Shown piece after piece: positions 24,362 to 33,976 of a stretch of DNA of 64,000 bases. A program made the position numbers and the translations under genes. The stretch lies in the NCBI RefSeq assembly GCF_003226895.2, contig NZ_PNJG02000001.1, forward strand, positions 248,001 to 312,000, in the 5' to 3' direction. Below the pieces are notes generated by a model. The model ran no database searches and was not told the origin of the DNA. It saw nothing but the letters and a program-made list of their open reading frames with translations. Numbering within the stretch: position 1 is the first letter of the stretch; every line of letters starts with the position of its first letter. Source of the DNA: Kocuria tytonis. GTDB lineage: Bacteria; Actinomycetota; Actinomycetes; Actinomycetales; Micrococcaceae.

Positions 24362-27048
24362 TGCTCTCTCATGAGATCACCCAGCGCTGGCTGAGCTACT
24401 TCGAGGCCAGGGGACACCACGTGGTGCCCTCGGCGTCCCTGGTGTCGCAGCAGCCCGGAGCCATGTTCACCATTGCCGGCATGGTGCCGTTCATCCCGTA
24501 CTTCCTGGGCCAGGAGACGCCCCCGTACCGGCGCGCGACCTCCGTGCAGAAGTGCATCCGCACCCTCGACATCGACGAGGTGGGCAAGACCGCGAGGCAC
24601 GGCACGTTCTTCCAGATGGCCGGCAACTTCTCCTTCGGCGACTACTTCAAGTCCCAGGCGATCCCGATGGCGTGGGAGCTGCTCACGAGCGCCCCTTCCG
24701 AGGGCGGCTTCGGGCTGGACCCGCAGCGGCTGTGGGTCACGGTCTACGAGGGCGACCAGGAGTCCTACGACCTGTGGCACGACACCGTGGGTCTGCCCGC
24801 CGAGCGCATCCAGCGCATGGGGCGGGACGAGAACTACTGGGACACGGGACAGCCCGGCCCCGCCGGTCCCGACTCCGAGATCTTCTACGACCGCGGGCCC
24901 CGCTACGGCCAGGACGGCGGCCCGGCGGTCGACGACGACCGCTACATCGAGATCTGGAACCTCGTGTTCATGCAGTACCAGCGCGGCGAGGGCACCGGCA
25001 AGGACTACGAGATCCTCGGGGACCTGCCCCAGCAGAACATCGACACCGGTCTGGGCGTGGAGCGCCTGGCCATGCTGCTGCAGGGCGTGGAGAACTTCTA
25101 CGAGACCGACCAGGTGCGCCCGGTGCTGGACGCCGCCGCAAAGCTCTCCGGCCGCGCCTACCGCGGTTCCGAGAAGGCCGGGGAGGAGGGCTACGAGGAC
25201 GACGTCCGCATGCGGGTGGTCGCCGACCACGTCCGCTCGTCCCTGATGCTCATCGCCGACGGCGTGACCCCCGGCAACGAGGGCCGCGGGTACATCCTGC
25301 GGCGGCTGCTGCGCCGCGCGGTGCGGGCCATGCGGCTGCTGGGCGTGATGCAGCCGTGCCTGCCCGTGCTGCTGCCCGAGTCCCGGGACGCCATGAAGGG
25401 CGTCTACCCCGTGGTCGAGAAGGACTTCGAGCGGATCTCCCGGATCGCCTACGCCGAGGAGCGGGCGTTCCTGAAGACCATCGAGTCCGGGACCACGCGC
25501 CTGGAGCACGCCGTGGACCTCGCCAAGGGCGAGAAGCGCGCCCTGAGTGGGGCGGACGCGTTCGCGTTGCACGACACCTTCGGCTTCCCGATCGACCTCA
25601 CCCTCGAGATGGCCGGCGAGGCCGGGGTGGCCGTGGACGAGAAGGCGTTCCGCGAGCTCATGGCGGAGCAGCGCCACCGCGCCCAGGAGGACGCCCGCGC
25701 CAAGAAGGGCGCCCTGGCGGACCTCTCCGAGCTGCGCCGCATGCTCGACGACCACGCCACCGAGTTCACGGGCTACACCGAGCTGGTCACGCCCACCACG
25801 GTGCGGGCCATCCTCTCCGACGGCGTCTCGGTCCCCGCCGCGAGCGAGGGCGAGCACGTGGAGATCGTGCTCGAGCGCACGCCGTTCTACGCCGAGTCCG
25901 GTGGCCAGGCCGCGGACGTCGGGGTCATCGACTCCGCGGCCGGGTTGCGCCTGAGCGTGGAGGACGTGCAGCAGCCCGTCAAGGGACTGTCCGTCCACAA
26001 GGCCACGGTCGCCACCGGCCAGGTGGTCGTGGGGGACGAGGTCATGGCCCGCGTGGACTCCCGCCGGCGCCACGACGGCGAGGCCGCGCACTCCGGCACG
26101 CACGTGGTGCACGCCGCGCTGCACGACGTCCTGGGCCCGGACGCGGTCCAGCGCGGCTCCTTCAACAAGGAGGGCTACCTGCGCTTCGACTTCTCCCACG
26201 GCGAGGCCGTGACCCCGGCACAGCTGCAGGAAATCGAGCAGATCGCCAACACGGCCATCCGCGACGACTTCGAGGTGGTCACCCGGGAGATGCCGCTGGC
26301 CGAGGCCAGGCAGCTCGGCGCCATGTCCCTGTTCGGCGAGAAGTACGGGGAGCAGGTGCGCGTGGTGGAGATGAACGGCCCGTGGTCCCGTGAGCTGTGC
26401 GGCGGCACCCACGTGGGATCCACCTCCCAGCTCGGCTCCCTCTCGCTGGTCTCCGAGCAGTCCGTGGGCTCGGGCAACCGGCGCGTGGAAGCGCTCGTGG
26501 GCCTGAACTCGTTCAACCACCTCGCCGCGGAGCGCACCCTGGTGAACCAGCTCACCGGGATGCTCAAGGTGCAGTCCAGCGCCGAGCTGCCGGAGCGGCT
26601 GTCCGCGACCCTCGACAAGCTCAAGGAGACGGAGCGGCAGCTCACCGCGCTGCGGCAGCAGCAGCTGCAGGCCCAGGCCGGGCAGCTCGCGCAGAACGCC
26701 GAGCGGGTGGGCACGGTCACCGCCGTGCTCCACGACGCCGGGGAGATCGACTCCGCGGACGCCCTGCGCACCCTGGCCCTGGACCTGCGCTCGCGCCTGG
26801 GCTCCGCGGCGGCCGTCGCGGCGGTGACGGGCGTGGCCAACGCCCGCCCGCTCGTCGTCGTCGCCGTCAACGACGCCGCCCGGGCCGCCGGCCTCGCCGC
26901 CGGGCAGCTCGTGCGCACCGCCGCGTCCACCCTCGGCGGCGGCGGGGGCGGCAAGCCCGACGTCGCACAGGGCGGTGGCTCCGACCCGGCCAGGATCCCC
27001 GATGCGCTGGCGGCCGTCCGCCGCCAGATCTCGAGCACGGCGGGCTGA
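24361..27048 (+). CDS. alaS: alanine--tRNA ligase
   Basis: AlaRS (895 aa) charges tRNA-Ala and removes mischarged serine or glycine. The class II catalytic domain opens with ITQRWLSYFEARGHHVVPSASLV. The editing domain carries the zinc-binding pairs H577-S-G-T-H581 and C680-G-G-T-H684. The C-terminal C-Ala domain ends with a Gly-rich GGGGGGKPDVAQGGG segment. ATG 24361 follows GGAAACGAG and overlaps the previous stop. ruvX overlaps the alaS stop by one base, so the two are coupled. Confidence 0.96.
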   Translation: MLSHEITQRWLSYFEARGHHVVPSASLVSQQPGAMFTIAGMVPFIPYFLGQETPPYRRATSVQKCIRTLDIDEVGKTARHGTFFQMAGNFSFGDYFKSQAIPMAWELLTSAPSEGGFGLDPQRLWVTVYEGDQESYDLWHDTVGLPAERIQRMGRDENYWDTGQPGPAGPDSEIFYDRGPRYGQDGGPAVDDDRYIEIWNLVFMQYQRGEGTGKDYEILGDLPQQNIDTGLGVERLAMLLQGVENFYETDQVRPVLDAAAKLSGRAYRGSEKAGEEGYEDDVRMRVVADHVRSSLMLIADGVTPGNEGRGYILRRLLRRAVRAMRLLGVMQPCLPVLLPESRDAMKGVYPVVEKDFERISRIAYAEERAFLKTIESGTTRLEHAVDLAKGEKRALSGADAFALHDTFGFPIDLTLEMAGEAGVAVDEKAFRELMAEQRHRAQEDARAKKGALADLSELRRMLDDHATEFTGYTELVTPTTVRAILSDGVSVPAASEGEHVEIVLERTPFYAESGGQAADVGVIDSAAGLRLSVEDVQQPVKGLSVHKATVATGQVVVGDEVMARVDSRRRHDGEAAHSGTHVVHAALHDVLGPDAVQRGSFNKEGYLRFDFSHGEAVTPAQLQEIEQIANTAIRDDFEVVTREMPLAEARQLGAMSLFGEKYGEQVRVVEMNGPWSRELCGGTHVGSTSQLGSLSLVSEQSVGSGNRRVEALVGLNSFNHLAAERTLVNQLTGMLKVQSSAELPERLSATLDKLKETERQLTALRQQQLQAQAGQLAQNAERVGTVTAVLHDAGEIDSADALRTLALDLRSRLGSAAAVAAVTGVANARPLVVVAVNDAARAAGLAAGQLVRTAASTLGGGGGGKPDVAQGGGSDPARIPDALAAVRRQISSTAG

Positions 27049-27545
27049 TGCCCGAGACGTTCGAGCGGGGCGTGCGCATGGGCGTGGATGTCGGGTCGGT
27101 CAGGGTGGGCATCGCCCTGACCGACCCCGACTGCGTCCTGGCCACACCCCACCAGACCCTCGCGCGGGACAAGGACCCCCGCAAGGCCTTCGACGTGAAG
27201 ATCATCACCAAGCTGTGCGTGGAGCGCGAGGTCACCGCGGTGTACGTGGGTCTGCCGCGCAGCCTCGACGGGGCCGAGAACCCGTCCACGCGCATGGCCC
27301 GTGATTACGCCGCGACCCTGGTTCGTCGGCTAGGCTCACGGGGGTGCACCACTCAGGTGCGCCTGGTGGACGAGCGACTGTCCACGGTGACCGCGCACCG
27401 GTCACTGCTGGACTCCGGGGTGTCCCGACGCCACCACATGGACAGGGTCGACCAGGCCGCGGCCGTGACGTTCCTGCAGACCGCGGTGGACCAGGGCACG
27501 CGGACCGGTGCGGAACCCGGCGAACCGGTGCCGGACCGTGCGTAG
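27048..27545 (+). CDS. ruvX: Holliday junction resolvase-like protein RuvX/YqgF
   Basis: RuvX (165 aa) has the RNase H-like fold; in bacteria it is mainly linked to 16S rRNA 5'-end processing and perhaps recombination. The first acidic active-site motif is MGVDVGSVRVGIALTD (about 10-25), the GLPRSLDG segment is near 72, and LVDERLSTVTAH (about 106-117) carries the second acidic residues. Its ATG overlaps the alaS stop (TGATG). mltG follows after 78 bases, in the order alaS-ruvX-mltG-aroE typical of actinobacteria. Confidence 0.93.
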   Translation: MPETFERGVRMGVDVGSVRVGIALTDPDCVLATPHQTLARDKDPRKAFDVKIITKLCVEREVTAVYVGLPRSLDGAENPSTRMARDYAATLVRRLGSRGCTTQVRLVDERLSTVTAHRSLLDSGVSRRHHMDRVDQAAAVTFLQTAVDQGTRTGAEPGEPVPDRA

Positions 27546-27623
27546 CCGGCTGAGCCGTGCCCCGCACCCCGGCCGGGAGACCGGCGCACCAGAGACCACC
27601 AGAACGGCGGACGGAGACAATTC

Positions 27624-28835
27624 GTGAGCGATGAGCCGCGCGGCCACGGCACCGGCGGGGAACACCCCCAGCACCGGTCCACTGACGATGTGCTGACGTT
27701 GTCGAACACCTCGGACGAGGGCTCCCACTCGCCGCTGGACGGTTCGTTCGAGCACCACGACGTGACCCCCGAGCAGCGCAAGCGCCACCGGGTGCGCTCG
27801 CGTGCGTCCATGGCCACGGCCGTCGCGCTGTTCGTCGCGGCCCTGCTCGTGGTCGTGGCGGTGCTGGGCTCCGCGCTCGGGCTGTTCGAGCGCAAGGACT
27901 ACCACGGCTCCGGGGACCAGGACGTCAACTTCTCCGTGGCGGACGGCAGCACCACCGGTCAGATCGCCCAGGACCTGCAGGCCAAGGACATCGTGGCGAA
28001 CGCGTCCTACTTCGTCTCCTCCTTCCAGGAGCGCTACCCCGAGGACTTCATCCAGCCCGGGGACTACCGGCTCAAGACCAGGATGCGCTCCGAGGACGTC
28101 ATCAACACCATGATGGACAAGGGCGAGGCCACGCACTACGCCGCCATCCCCAAGACCCAGCGCCTGGACGACACCTTCACCACGCTCAGCGGGGCCACCG
28201 GAATCGCCAAGTCCGAGTTCGAGAAGCTCTCCGAGGACCGGGCGAAGTTCGGCGTCCCCGATGCGTTCCCCAACCTCGAGGGCTGGCTGCACCCGGGGGA
28301 GTACCGCTTCCCCCTGGACGCCACCGCGGAGCAGGTGCTCCAGGACATGGTGGACCGCACCAAGGACACGCTCACGCGCAACGAGGTTCCCGAGGACAAG
28401 TGGTTCGACGTGCTCACCATCGGCTCCATCGTGGAGTTCGAGGGCACGCCCAAGAACTACCCGTCCGTGGCCGGCGCGATCGAGAACCGCATGAACAACC
28501 CCGAGGGCGAGACGAGCGGGTTCATCCAGTCGGACGCCTCCGTCACCTACGGCCTGGGCACCAAGACCGTGCACCTCACGGACGAGGAGAAGAAGGACAA
28601 GTCCAACCCGTACAACACGTACGCGAATCCCGGACTGCCCGTGGGCCCCATCGGCTCCCCGAGCGACGACGCCATCGCGGCCGCCGCCAAGCCCGAGAAG
28701 AACGACTACTACTACTGGGTCACGGTGAACCTGGACTCCGGCGAGACCAAGTTCGCCAAGACGTACGAGGAGCACCAGAAGTACGTGGCGCAGTACAACC
28801 AGTGGTGCTCGGACCACGAGGGCAAGTGCTCGTGA
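27624..28835 (+). CDS. mltG: endolytic murein transglycosylase
   Basis: MltG (403 aa) is an inner-membrane enzyme that cuts nascent peptidoglycan glycan strands and helps end their growth. A cytoplasmic N-terminus of about 65 residues is followed by one membrane helix (about 66-90), a LysM-like domain (DQDVNFSVADGSTTGQIAQDL) and the YceG catalytic domain. The catalytic glutamate is E271 in the GSIVEFEG motif. The conserved PYNTYANPGLPVGPIGSPS segment (about 330-350) is intact. GTG 27624 follows CGGAGACAA. aroE starts one base after the stop. Confidence 0.93.
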   Translation: MSDEPRGHGTGGEHPQHRSTDDVLTLSNTSDEGSHSPLDGSFEHHDVTPEQRKRHRVRSRASMATAVALFVAALLVVVAVLGSALGLFERKDYHGSGDQDVNFSVADGSTTGQIAQDLQAKDIVANASYFVSSFQERYPEDFIQPGDYRLKTRMRSEDVINTMMDKGEATHYAAIPKTQRLDDTFTTLSGATGIAKSEFEKLSEDRAKFGVPDAFPNLEGWLHPGEYRFPLDATAEQVLQDMVDRTKDTLTRNEVPEDKWFDVLTIGSIVEFEGTPKNYPSVAGAIENRMNNPEGETSGFIQSDASVTYGLGTKTVHLTDEEKKDKSNPYNTYANPGLPVGPIGSPSDDAIAAAAKPEKNDYYYWVTVNLDSGETKFAKTYEEHQKYVAQYNQWCSDHEGKCS

Positions 28836-28836
28836 C

Positions 28837-29763
28837 GTGCCCGCGGTGACCGGCCCGGTGCTGCGCGCCGCCGTGCTGGGGCACCCGGTGGGGCACTCGC
28901 TGTCCCCGGTGCTCCACGCGGCGGCCCACGAGACGCTCGGACTGCGCGCCGAGTACACCCGGCGGGACGTGACCGAGCGGGAGTGGGGCGCGTTCTGGTC
29001 CGCGGCCCGGGCCTCGGGCGGCTGGAGCGGTTTCTCGGTGACCATGCCGCTGAAGCCGCTGGCCGCCCGGGACGCCGACGAGACCACGCCGCTGGTGCGC
29101 GCGCTGGGTGCGGCCAACACGCTCACGCGACGGGCGGACGGCTCGGTGGTCGCGGCCAACACCGACGTCATGGGCATCATGTCCGCGCTGACCGTCGCGG
29201 GGCAGGTCCCCGGCGCGCCGAGCGCGGTGGTCCTCGGGGGCGGTGCCACGGCCGGCGCCGCGGTGGCCGCCCTGCACGGTCTCGGCGCCCCCGCGGTGGA
29301 CGTGGTGGTGCGGTCACCCGAACGGGCGCGCAGCCTGCACCGCGTGGCCGACGCCGTCGGGACCACGGTGCGGGTCCGGCCGTGGTCCCAGGCGGCCGCA
29401 CTGCTGGGCACCGCGGACGTCGCGGTGGTGACCCTGCCGCCCCGGGGAGCGGACGAGCTGGCCGAGCAGTGGGATGCCCTGCGCCCCTCGGTGGGCGGCG
29501 TGCTCCTGGACGTCGCCTACGATCCGTGGCCGTCACGGATCGCGGCGTCCTGGCAGCGGGCCGGAGGCGCGATCGCACCGGGTGTCGATATGCTGATCTT
29601 CCAGGCGGTGGACCAGGTGCGGTGGTTCGTCAACGGCGAGCCCACCGCGGCGCTGCCGGGTGAGGACCACGTCACGGCCGCCATGTGCCGTGCGGTCCAG
29701 CGCCCCGAGCGCGGCGTCCCCGCGCGGGTCCGGGGGGCCCAGGCGGCGCTACTCGCCCCGTGA
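28837..29763 (+). CDS. aroE: shikimate dehydrogenase
   Basis: AroE (308 aa) reduces 3-dehydroshikimate with NADPH in the shikimate pathway. The substrate domain has GHPVGHSLSPVLH (about 15-27), the catalytic lysine K73 in TMPLKP and the catalytic aspartate D110 in NTDVMG. The cofactor loop GGGATAGAA is unusual compared with the common GAGGAGRA, but still Gly-rich. The last 30 residues are basic and poorly conserved. GTG 28837 lies one base after the mltG stop. aroC, aroK and aroB follow, so four steps of the pathway are grouped here. Confidence 0.92.
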   Translation: MPAVTGPVLRAAVLGHPVGHSLSPVLHAAAHETLGLRAEYTRRDVTEREWGAFWSAARASGGWSGFSVTMPLKPLAARDADETTPLVRALGAANTLTRRADGSVVAANTDVMGIMSALTVAGQVPGAPSAVVLGGGATAGAAVAALHGLGAPAVDVVVRSPERARSLHRVADAVGTTVRVRPWSQAAALLGTADVAVVTLPPRGADELAEQWDALRPSVGGVLLDVAYDPWPSRIAASWQRAGGAIAPGVDMLIFQAVDQVRWFVNGEPTAALPGEDHVTAAMCRAVQRPERGVPARVRGAQAALLAP

Positions 29764-29851
29764 ACCGGCGGCCACGCCGAGCGGCCCCCCGGCGGACCGG
29801 GCACGCCGAACCGGTCCCACCCGGTCCCTGACCGGGCGGGAACACGACCAC

Positions 29852-29872
29852 GGGGGATCCGCGCGATCCCCC
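29852..29872 (+). promoter_or_regulatory. hairpin in front of aroC
   Basis: GGGGGATC (29852-29859) and GATCCCCC (29865-29872) form a perfect 8-base stem with loop CGCGC. It ends only nine bases before the aroC ribosome-binding site (GGAG at 29882), so it may be an attenuator or a processing site between aroE and aroC. Confidence 0.45.
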
Positions 29873-29891
29873 CGAAGAACTGGAGACTCGT

Positions 29892-31142
29892 ATGTTGCGT
29901 TGGCTCACGGCCGGGGAATCCCACGGCGAGGCCCTGGTGGGGATCATCGAGGGCGTGCCCGCCGGCGTGGAACTGACCACCGCCATGATCCAGGACGCGC
30001 TCGCGCGCCGCCGGCTCGGCTACGGCCGCGGGGCGCGGATGAAGTTCGAGCAGGATCGCGTGCGCATCCTGGGCGGGGTCCGGCACGGTCTCACGCAGGG
30101 CGGGCCCGTGGCCCTCGAGATCGCCAACACCGAGTGGCCCAAGTGGCAGGACGTGATGAGCTCGGACCCCGTGGACCCGCAGGTGCTGCAGGGCCGCGCC
30201 CGCAACGCGCCGCTCACCCGCCCGCGTCCCGGGCACGCGGACCTCACGGGCATGCAGAAGTACGGTTTCGACGAGGCCCGACCGGTGCTCGAGCGCGCCT
30301 CCGCGCGCGAGACCGCCACCCGGGTGGCCCTGGGAGTCGTGGCGGCGCAGCTGCTCGCGGCACTGGGCATCCGCCTGGTCTCGCACACCACCGCCGTCGC
30401 CGAGGTCACCGTCCCCGACCGCGCGGCCCTGCCCGGCCCGGACGACGTCGCCGCGCTCGACGCGGACCCGCTGCGGTGCTTCGACGCCGCCACGTCCGCC
30501 GCCATGGTGGCCGCCGTGGACGAGGCGCACAAGGCGGGGGAGACCCTCGGTGGCGTCGTCGAGGTGCTGGCCGAGGGGATGCCCCCGGGGCTCGGCTCCT
30601 ACGTGCACTGGGACCGGCGCCTGGACTCGCGACTCGCCGGTGCCCTGATGGGCATCCAGGCGATCAAGGGCGTGGAGGTGGGGGACGGGTTCCGCACCGC
30701 CGCCCGGCCCGGCTCGCAGGCCCACGACGAGACCCTGCGCGCGGACGGCTCGGTGCACCGCGTGAGCAACCGCGCCGGCGGGATCGAGGGCGGCATGTCC
30801 ACCGGGGACCTGCTGCGGGTGCGTGCGGCCATGAAACCCATTGCCACCGTGCCGCGCTCCCTGCACACGGTGGACGTGGCCACGGGCGAGCCCGCCCGGG
30901 CCCACCACCAGCGCTCGGACGTGTGCGCGGTGCCCGCCGCGGGTGTGGTGGCCGAGGCGATGGTGGCCCTCGTGCTCGCGGAGGTCGCGCTGGAGAAGTT
31001 CGGTGGCGACTCCGTGGCCGAGCTCGTGCGGAACAGGGACTCCTACCTCGCGGCGATCCCCGAGGCGCTGCGCACCTCCGCCGAGCTCGCGGACCCCGCG
31101 GCCCTGGCCGCCCTGGACGAGGTGCGCGGGGACCGCTCATGA
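29892..31142 (+). CDS. aroC: chorismate synthase
   Basis: AroC (416 aa) converts EPSP to chorismate using reduced FMN. The N-terminal signature [21 protein letters not shown] is intact, followed by [17 protein letters not shown]. The other conserved blocks, GIEGGMSTG (about 297-305) and [13 protein letters not shown], are present. ATG 29892 follows GGAG at six bases. It is slightly longer than many homologues (about 390 aa) because of a C-terminal extension. Its stop overlaps the aroK start (ATGA). Confidence 0.96.
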   Translation: MLRWLTAGESHGEALVGIIEGVPAGVELTTAMIQDALARRRLGYGRGARMKFEQDRVRILGGVRHGLTQGGPVALEIANTEWPKWQDVMSSDPVDPQVLQGRARNAPLTRPRPGHADLTGMQKYGFDEARPVLERASARETATRVALGVVAAQLLAALGIRLVSHTTAVAEVTVPDRAALPGPDDVAALDADPLRCFDAATSAAMVAAVDEAHKAGETLGGVVEVLAEGMPPGLGSYVHWDRRLDSRLAGALMGIQAIKGVEVGDGFRTAARPGSQAHDETLRADGSVHRVSNRAGGIEGGMSTGDLLRVRAAMKPIATVPRSLHTVDVATGEPARAHHQRSDVCAVPAAGVVAEAMVALVLAEVALEKFGGDSVAELVRNRDSYLAAIPEALRTSAELADPAALAALDEVRGDRS

Positions 31143-31696
31143 CGGGGGCGCCCCTGCCCGTGGTGCTGATCGGACCCATGGCCGCGGGCAAGTCCCGCGT
31201 GGCGCAGCACATGGCCTCGCGCTACGGCTTCGACCACGTGGACACGGACCGGGTGATCGAGTCCCGGCACGGGCCGATCCCCGAGCTGTTCCGCACCCGG
31301 GGGGAGGCCGAGTTCCGCCGGATCGAGGCGCAGACCGTGGCCGAGCTGCTGGATGACCCCCGCAACGCCCACGCCGTGATCTCCCTGGGCGGGGGCGCGC
31401 CCATGTCACCGCTCGTGCAACCCCTGCTCGCGGGGCGCACCGTGGCGTACGTGGACGTGGACCTGGCAACCGTGCGCCCGCGCATCCGCGGCAACACCAC
31501 CCGTCCCCTGCTGCAGCCGGACCCCGAGACCCGGTGGGCGCAGATCATGGCCGAGCGTCGTGACACCTTCGAACGACTGGCCACCATCACCCTCGACGGC
31601 CGCGCCCCGCGCACCGTCCGGCAGCTGGCACGAGAGCTCTACGACGCACTGGGCGCACCCGCCGTCCCGGGGCACCGAAAGGACCGCACCGCATGA
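31139..31696 (+). CDS. aroK: shikimate kinase
   Basis: AroK (185 aa) phosphorylates shikimate at the 3-hydroxyl. The P-loop is GPMAAGKS (12-19), the shikimate-binding DTD motif is D35-T-D37, the basic RRIE site follows, and LGGGAPMS closes the active site. The lid NTTRPLLQ is present. ATG 31139 overlaps the aroC stop and its own stop overlaps the aroB start, so aroC-aroK-aroB are translationally coupled. Confidence 0.94.
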   Translation: MTGAPLPVVLIGPMAAGKSRVAQHMASRYGFDHVDTDRVIESRHGPIPELFRTRGEAEFRRIEAQTVAELLDDPRNAHAVISLGGGAPMSPLVQPLLAGRTVAYVDVDLATVRPRIRGNTTRPLLQPDPETRWAQIMAERRDTFERLATITLDGRAPRTVRQLARELYDALGAPAVPGHRKDRTA

Positions 31697-32778
31697 ACGA
31701 GACCGTGATCCCCGTCCGCGGGGCCACCCCCGAGAACCGGTACGACGTCCTGGTGGGCAACGGCCTGCTGGGCCGCGTCCCCGAGCTGCTGGGGGAGCGC
31801 GTGAAAAAGGTGCTCATCATCCACCCCCGCGCGCTGCGCACCACCGGGGACGTGGTGCAGGAGAACCTGCGCGCCGCCGGGATCCAGAGCTTCGTGGCCG
31901 AGATCCCGGACGCCGAGGAGGGCAAGCGCGTGGAGGTCGCGGCGTTCTGCTGGCAGATCATGGGCCAGTCCGACTTCACGCGCACGGACGCCGTGGTCTC
32001 CGTGGGCGGCGGCGCGGTCTCGGACCTCGCGGGCTTCGTGGCGGCCACGTGGCTGCGCGGTGTCCGGGTGCTCCACCTGCCCACCACCCTGCTGGGCATG
32101 GTGGACGCCGCCGTGGGCGGGAAGACCGGGATCAACACCGCGGAGGGCAAGAACCTGGTGGGCGCGTTCCACCCGCCGGCCGCGGTGGTGTGCGACCTGG
32201 ACTCCCTGGCCACCCTGCCGGAGAACGAGCTGCTGACCGGGATGGCCGAGGTGGTCAAGTGCGGGTTCATCGCGGACCCCGGGATCCTCACGCTGACCCA
32301 GGAGCACCCCGCCGAGGTCCGCGACAGCTCCTCCGCCGTGGTGCGCGAGCTCGTGGAGCGCAGCGTGCGCGTCAAGGCCGAGGTGGTCTCCGCGGACCTC
32401 AGGGAGTCCGGGCGGCGCGAACACCTCAACTACGGCCACACGCTGGGCCACGCGATCGAGCACAACGAGCGCTACCAGTGGCGCCACGGCGCGGCGATCT
32501 CGGTGGGCATGGTCTTCGCCGCGGAGCTCGGCCGTGCGGCAGGGACCCTGTCCGACGACGTCGTCACCCGGCACCGCGAGATCCTCACCTCCCTGGGGCT
32601 GCCCGTGAGCTACCGGGCGGACCAGTGGCCGCGGCTGCTCGAGGTGATGAAGCGGGACAAGAAGACCCGCGGGAACCTGCTGCGCTTCGTGGTCCTGGAC
32701 CGGATCGCCGCGCCGCGGATCATGGAGGTCCCGGACCCGGCCATCCTCTTCGCGTGCTACCAGGAGATCGCCGACTGA
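31693..32778 (+). CDS. aroB: 3-dehydroquinate synthase
   Basis: AroB (361 aa) makes 3-dehydroquinate from DAHP with NAD+ and a divalent metal. The NAD-binding motif is VVSVGGGAVSDLAGF (about 98-112). The segment TTLLGMVDAAVGGKTGIN contains the conserved lysine, and metal ligands lie in EVVKCG and NYGHTLGHAIEH. ATG 31693 overlaps the aroK stop by four bases (ATGA). The length is normal. A hairpin follows the stop, and efp has its own promoter. Confidence 0.96.
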   Translation: MNETVIPVRGATPENRYDVLVGNGLLGRVPELLGERVKKVLIIHPRALRTTGDVVQENLRAAGIQSFVAEIPDAEEGKRVEVAAFCWQIMGQSDFTRTDAVVSVGGGAVSDLAGFVAATWLRGVRVLHLPTTLLGMVDAAVGGKTGINTAEGKNLVGAFHPPAAVVCDLDSLATLPENELLTGMAEVVKCGFIADPGILTLTQEHPAEVRDSSSAVVRELVERSVRVKAEVVSADLRESGRREHLNYGHTLGHAIEHNERYQWRHGAAISVGMVFAAELGRAAGTLSDDVVTRHREILTSLGLPVSYRADQWPRLLEVMKRDKKTRGNLLRFVVLDRIAAPRIMEVPDPAILFACYQEIAD

Positions 32779-32783
32779 CACGC

Positions 32784-32799
32784 GGCCCCCTGCGGGGCC
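32784..32799 (+). terminator. hairpin after aroB
   Basis: GGCCCC (32784-32789) and GGGGCC (32794-32799) form a 6-base stem around CTGC, six bases after the aroB stop. It is a weak terminator candidate. Confidence 0.35.
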
Positions 32800-32834
32800 C
32801 GCACCCCGGCAACGGGGGATCCGGCCGCACGCGG

Positions 32835-32840
32835 TAGACT
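32835..32840 (+). promoter_or_regulatory. efp promoter -10 element
   Basis: TAGACT lies 58 bases before the efp GTG. The same hexamer precedes aspS. No -35 consensus is visible. Confidence 0.5.
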
Positions 32841-32898
32841 GGTCCGGCTCCACGAGCCGGACCCAGTGCGGCGACGTACCCGACGAGAAAGTGACACC

Positions 32899-33462
32899 GT
32901 GGCAACCAGCAACGACATCAAGAACGGCACCATCCTCAAGCTCGACGGCAACCTCTGGCAGACCATCGAGTTCCAGCACGTCAAGCCCGGCAAGGGCGGC
33001 GCGTTCGTGCGCACCAAGCTGCGCAACGTGACCAGCGGCAAGGTGGTGGACAAGACGTTCAATGCCGGTGCCAAGATCGAGACCGCCACGGTGGACCGCA
33101 GCGAGTACCAGTACCTGTACCAGGACGGCGAGGACTACGTCTTCATGGACAACTCCACGTACGACCAGATCACGGTGCCGAGCGTCGTGGTGGGGGACGC
33201 CGCGAACTTCATGCTGGAGAACCAGAACGTGACCGTGGCCATCCACGAGGGGGCGCCGCTGTACATCGAGATGCCGCCGTCGGTGGTGCTGGAGATCACC
33301 TACACCGAGCCCGGCCTGCAGGGCGACCGCTCCACCGGCGGCACCAAGCCCGCCACCGTGGAGACCGGCTACCAGATCCAGGTTCCGCTGTTCCTCGAGC
33401 AGGGCACCAGGGTCAAGGTGGACACGCGCACCGGCGACTACCTGGGACGCGTCAACGAGTGA
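32899..33462 (+). CDS. efp: translation elongation factor P
   Basis: EF-P (187 aa) helps ribosomes through polyproline stretches. The tip loop is KPGKGGAF with lysine K32, the position modified in some bacteria; actinobacterial EF-P is reported to work unmodified, usually with a PGKGP loop, whereas here it reads PGKGG. The three beta-barrel domains and the C-terminal signature region ([14 protein letters not shown]) are complete. The start is GTG 32899, giving [10 protein letters not shown]. Its stop overlaps the nusB start (GTGA). Confidence 0.96.
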   Translation: MATSNDIKNGTILKLDGNLWQTIEFQHVKPGKGGAFVRTKLRNVTSGKVVDKTFNAGAKIETATVDRSEYQYLYQDGEDYVFMDNSTYDQITVPSVVVGDAANFMLENQNVTVAIHEGAPLYIEMPPSVVLEITYTEPGLQGDRSTGGTKPATVETGYQIQVPLFLEQGTRVKVDTRTGDYLGRVNE

Positions 33463-33875
33463 GCGGCGCACGGAGCAAGGCGCGCATCCGCGCCGTGGAG
33501 ATCCTGTTCGAGGCCGAGCAGCGCAACGAGTCCGTCCGGGACGCCCTGGTGCGACGGCGCGAGAACTCGTCCTCGCCGATCAACCCGTACACCGTGGACA
33601 TCCTCGAGGGCGTGGATGCCCGCCGCGAGGACATCGACGAGTTCCTGGAGACCTACTCCCAGGGCTGGGCGCTGAACCGGATGCCCGCCGTGGACCGCAA
33701 CGCCCTGCGCGTGGGCGCGTGGGAGCTGCTCTATAACGACGAGATCCCGGACGGCGTGGCCGTCGCGGAGGCCGTGTCCGTCACCAAGCAGCTGTCCACG
33801 GACGACTCCCCGCGATTCGTCAACGGTCTGCTCGGGCGGCTGCAGAAGGTCAAGCCCTCGCTGCTGGACGACTGA
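33459..33875 (+). CDS. nusB: transcription antitermination protein NusB
   Basis: NusB (138 aa) binds boxA RNA with S10 in rRNA antitermination complexes. It is all-helical, with the family start [18 protein letters not shown], the [20 protein letters not shown] block and the C-terminal [12 protein letters not shown] 33459 overlaps the efp stop (GTGA). The pair efp-nusB before the pyr operon is a standard actinobacterial order. Confidence 0.95.
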   Translation: MSGARSKARIRAVEILFEAEQRNESVRDALVRRRENSSSPINPYTVDILEGVDARREDIDEFLETYSQGWALNRMPAVDRNALRVGAWELLYNDEIPDGVAVAEAVSVTKQLSTDDSPRFVNGLLGRLQKVKPSLLDD

Positions 33876-33924
33876 GACCGCGACCCCGGTTCGTGCGACC
33901 CACGGGCCGGGGTTCTGCGTGTGG

Positions 33925-33930
33925 TAGCTT
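33925..33930 (+). promoter_or_regulatory. pyr operon promoter -10 element
   Basis: TAGCTT would start transcription near 33937 and give a leader of about 50 bases that includes the PyrR loop and the pyrR ribosome-binding site. Confidence 0.4.
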
Positions 33931-33954
33931 CGAGAACCGATCGCACCCTTTAAA

Positions 33955-33976
33955 TTCCGTCCCGTGAGGCGGGGAA
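33955..33976 (+). promoter_or_regulatory. PyrR-binding RNA loop before pyrR
   Basis: TCCCGTGAGGC at 33960-33970 fits the PyrR-binding consensus UCCNGNGAGGY at every fixed position. Flanking TTCC (33955-33958) can pair with GGAA (33973-33976), which overlaps the ribosome-binding site AAGGAGG (33975-33981) of pyrR. Bound PyrR would thus hide the ribosome-binding site. Such translational repression by PyrR is known from Mycobacterium smegmatis; its action here is inferred. Confidence 0.72.

Noticed and set aside
33883-33913. ACCCCGG/CCGGGGT pairing after nusB as a terminator
   Set aside because: The loop is 17 bases and the stem only seven, so I do not list it as a feature.
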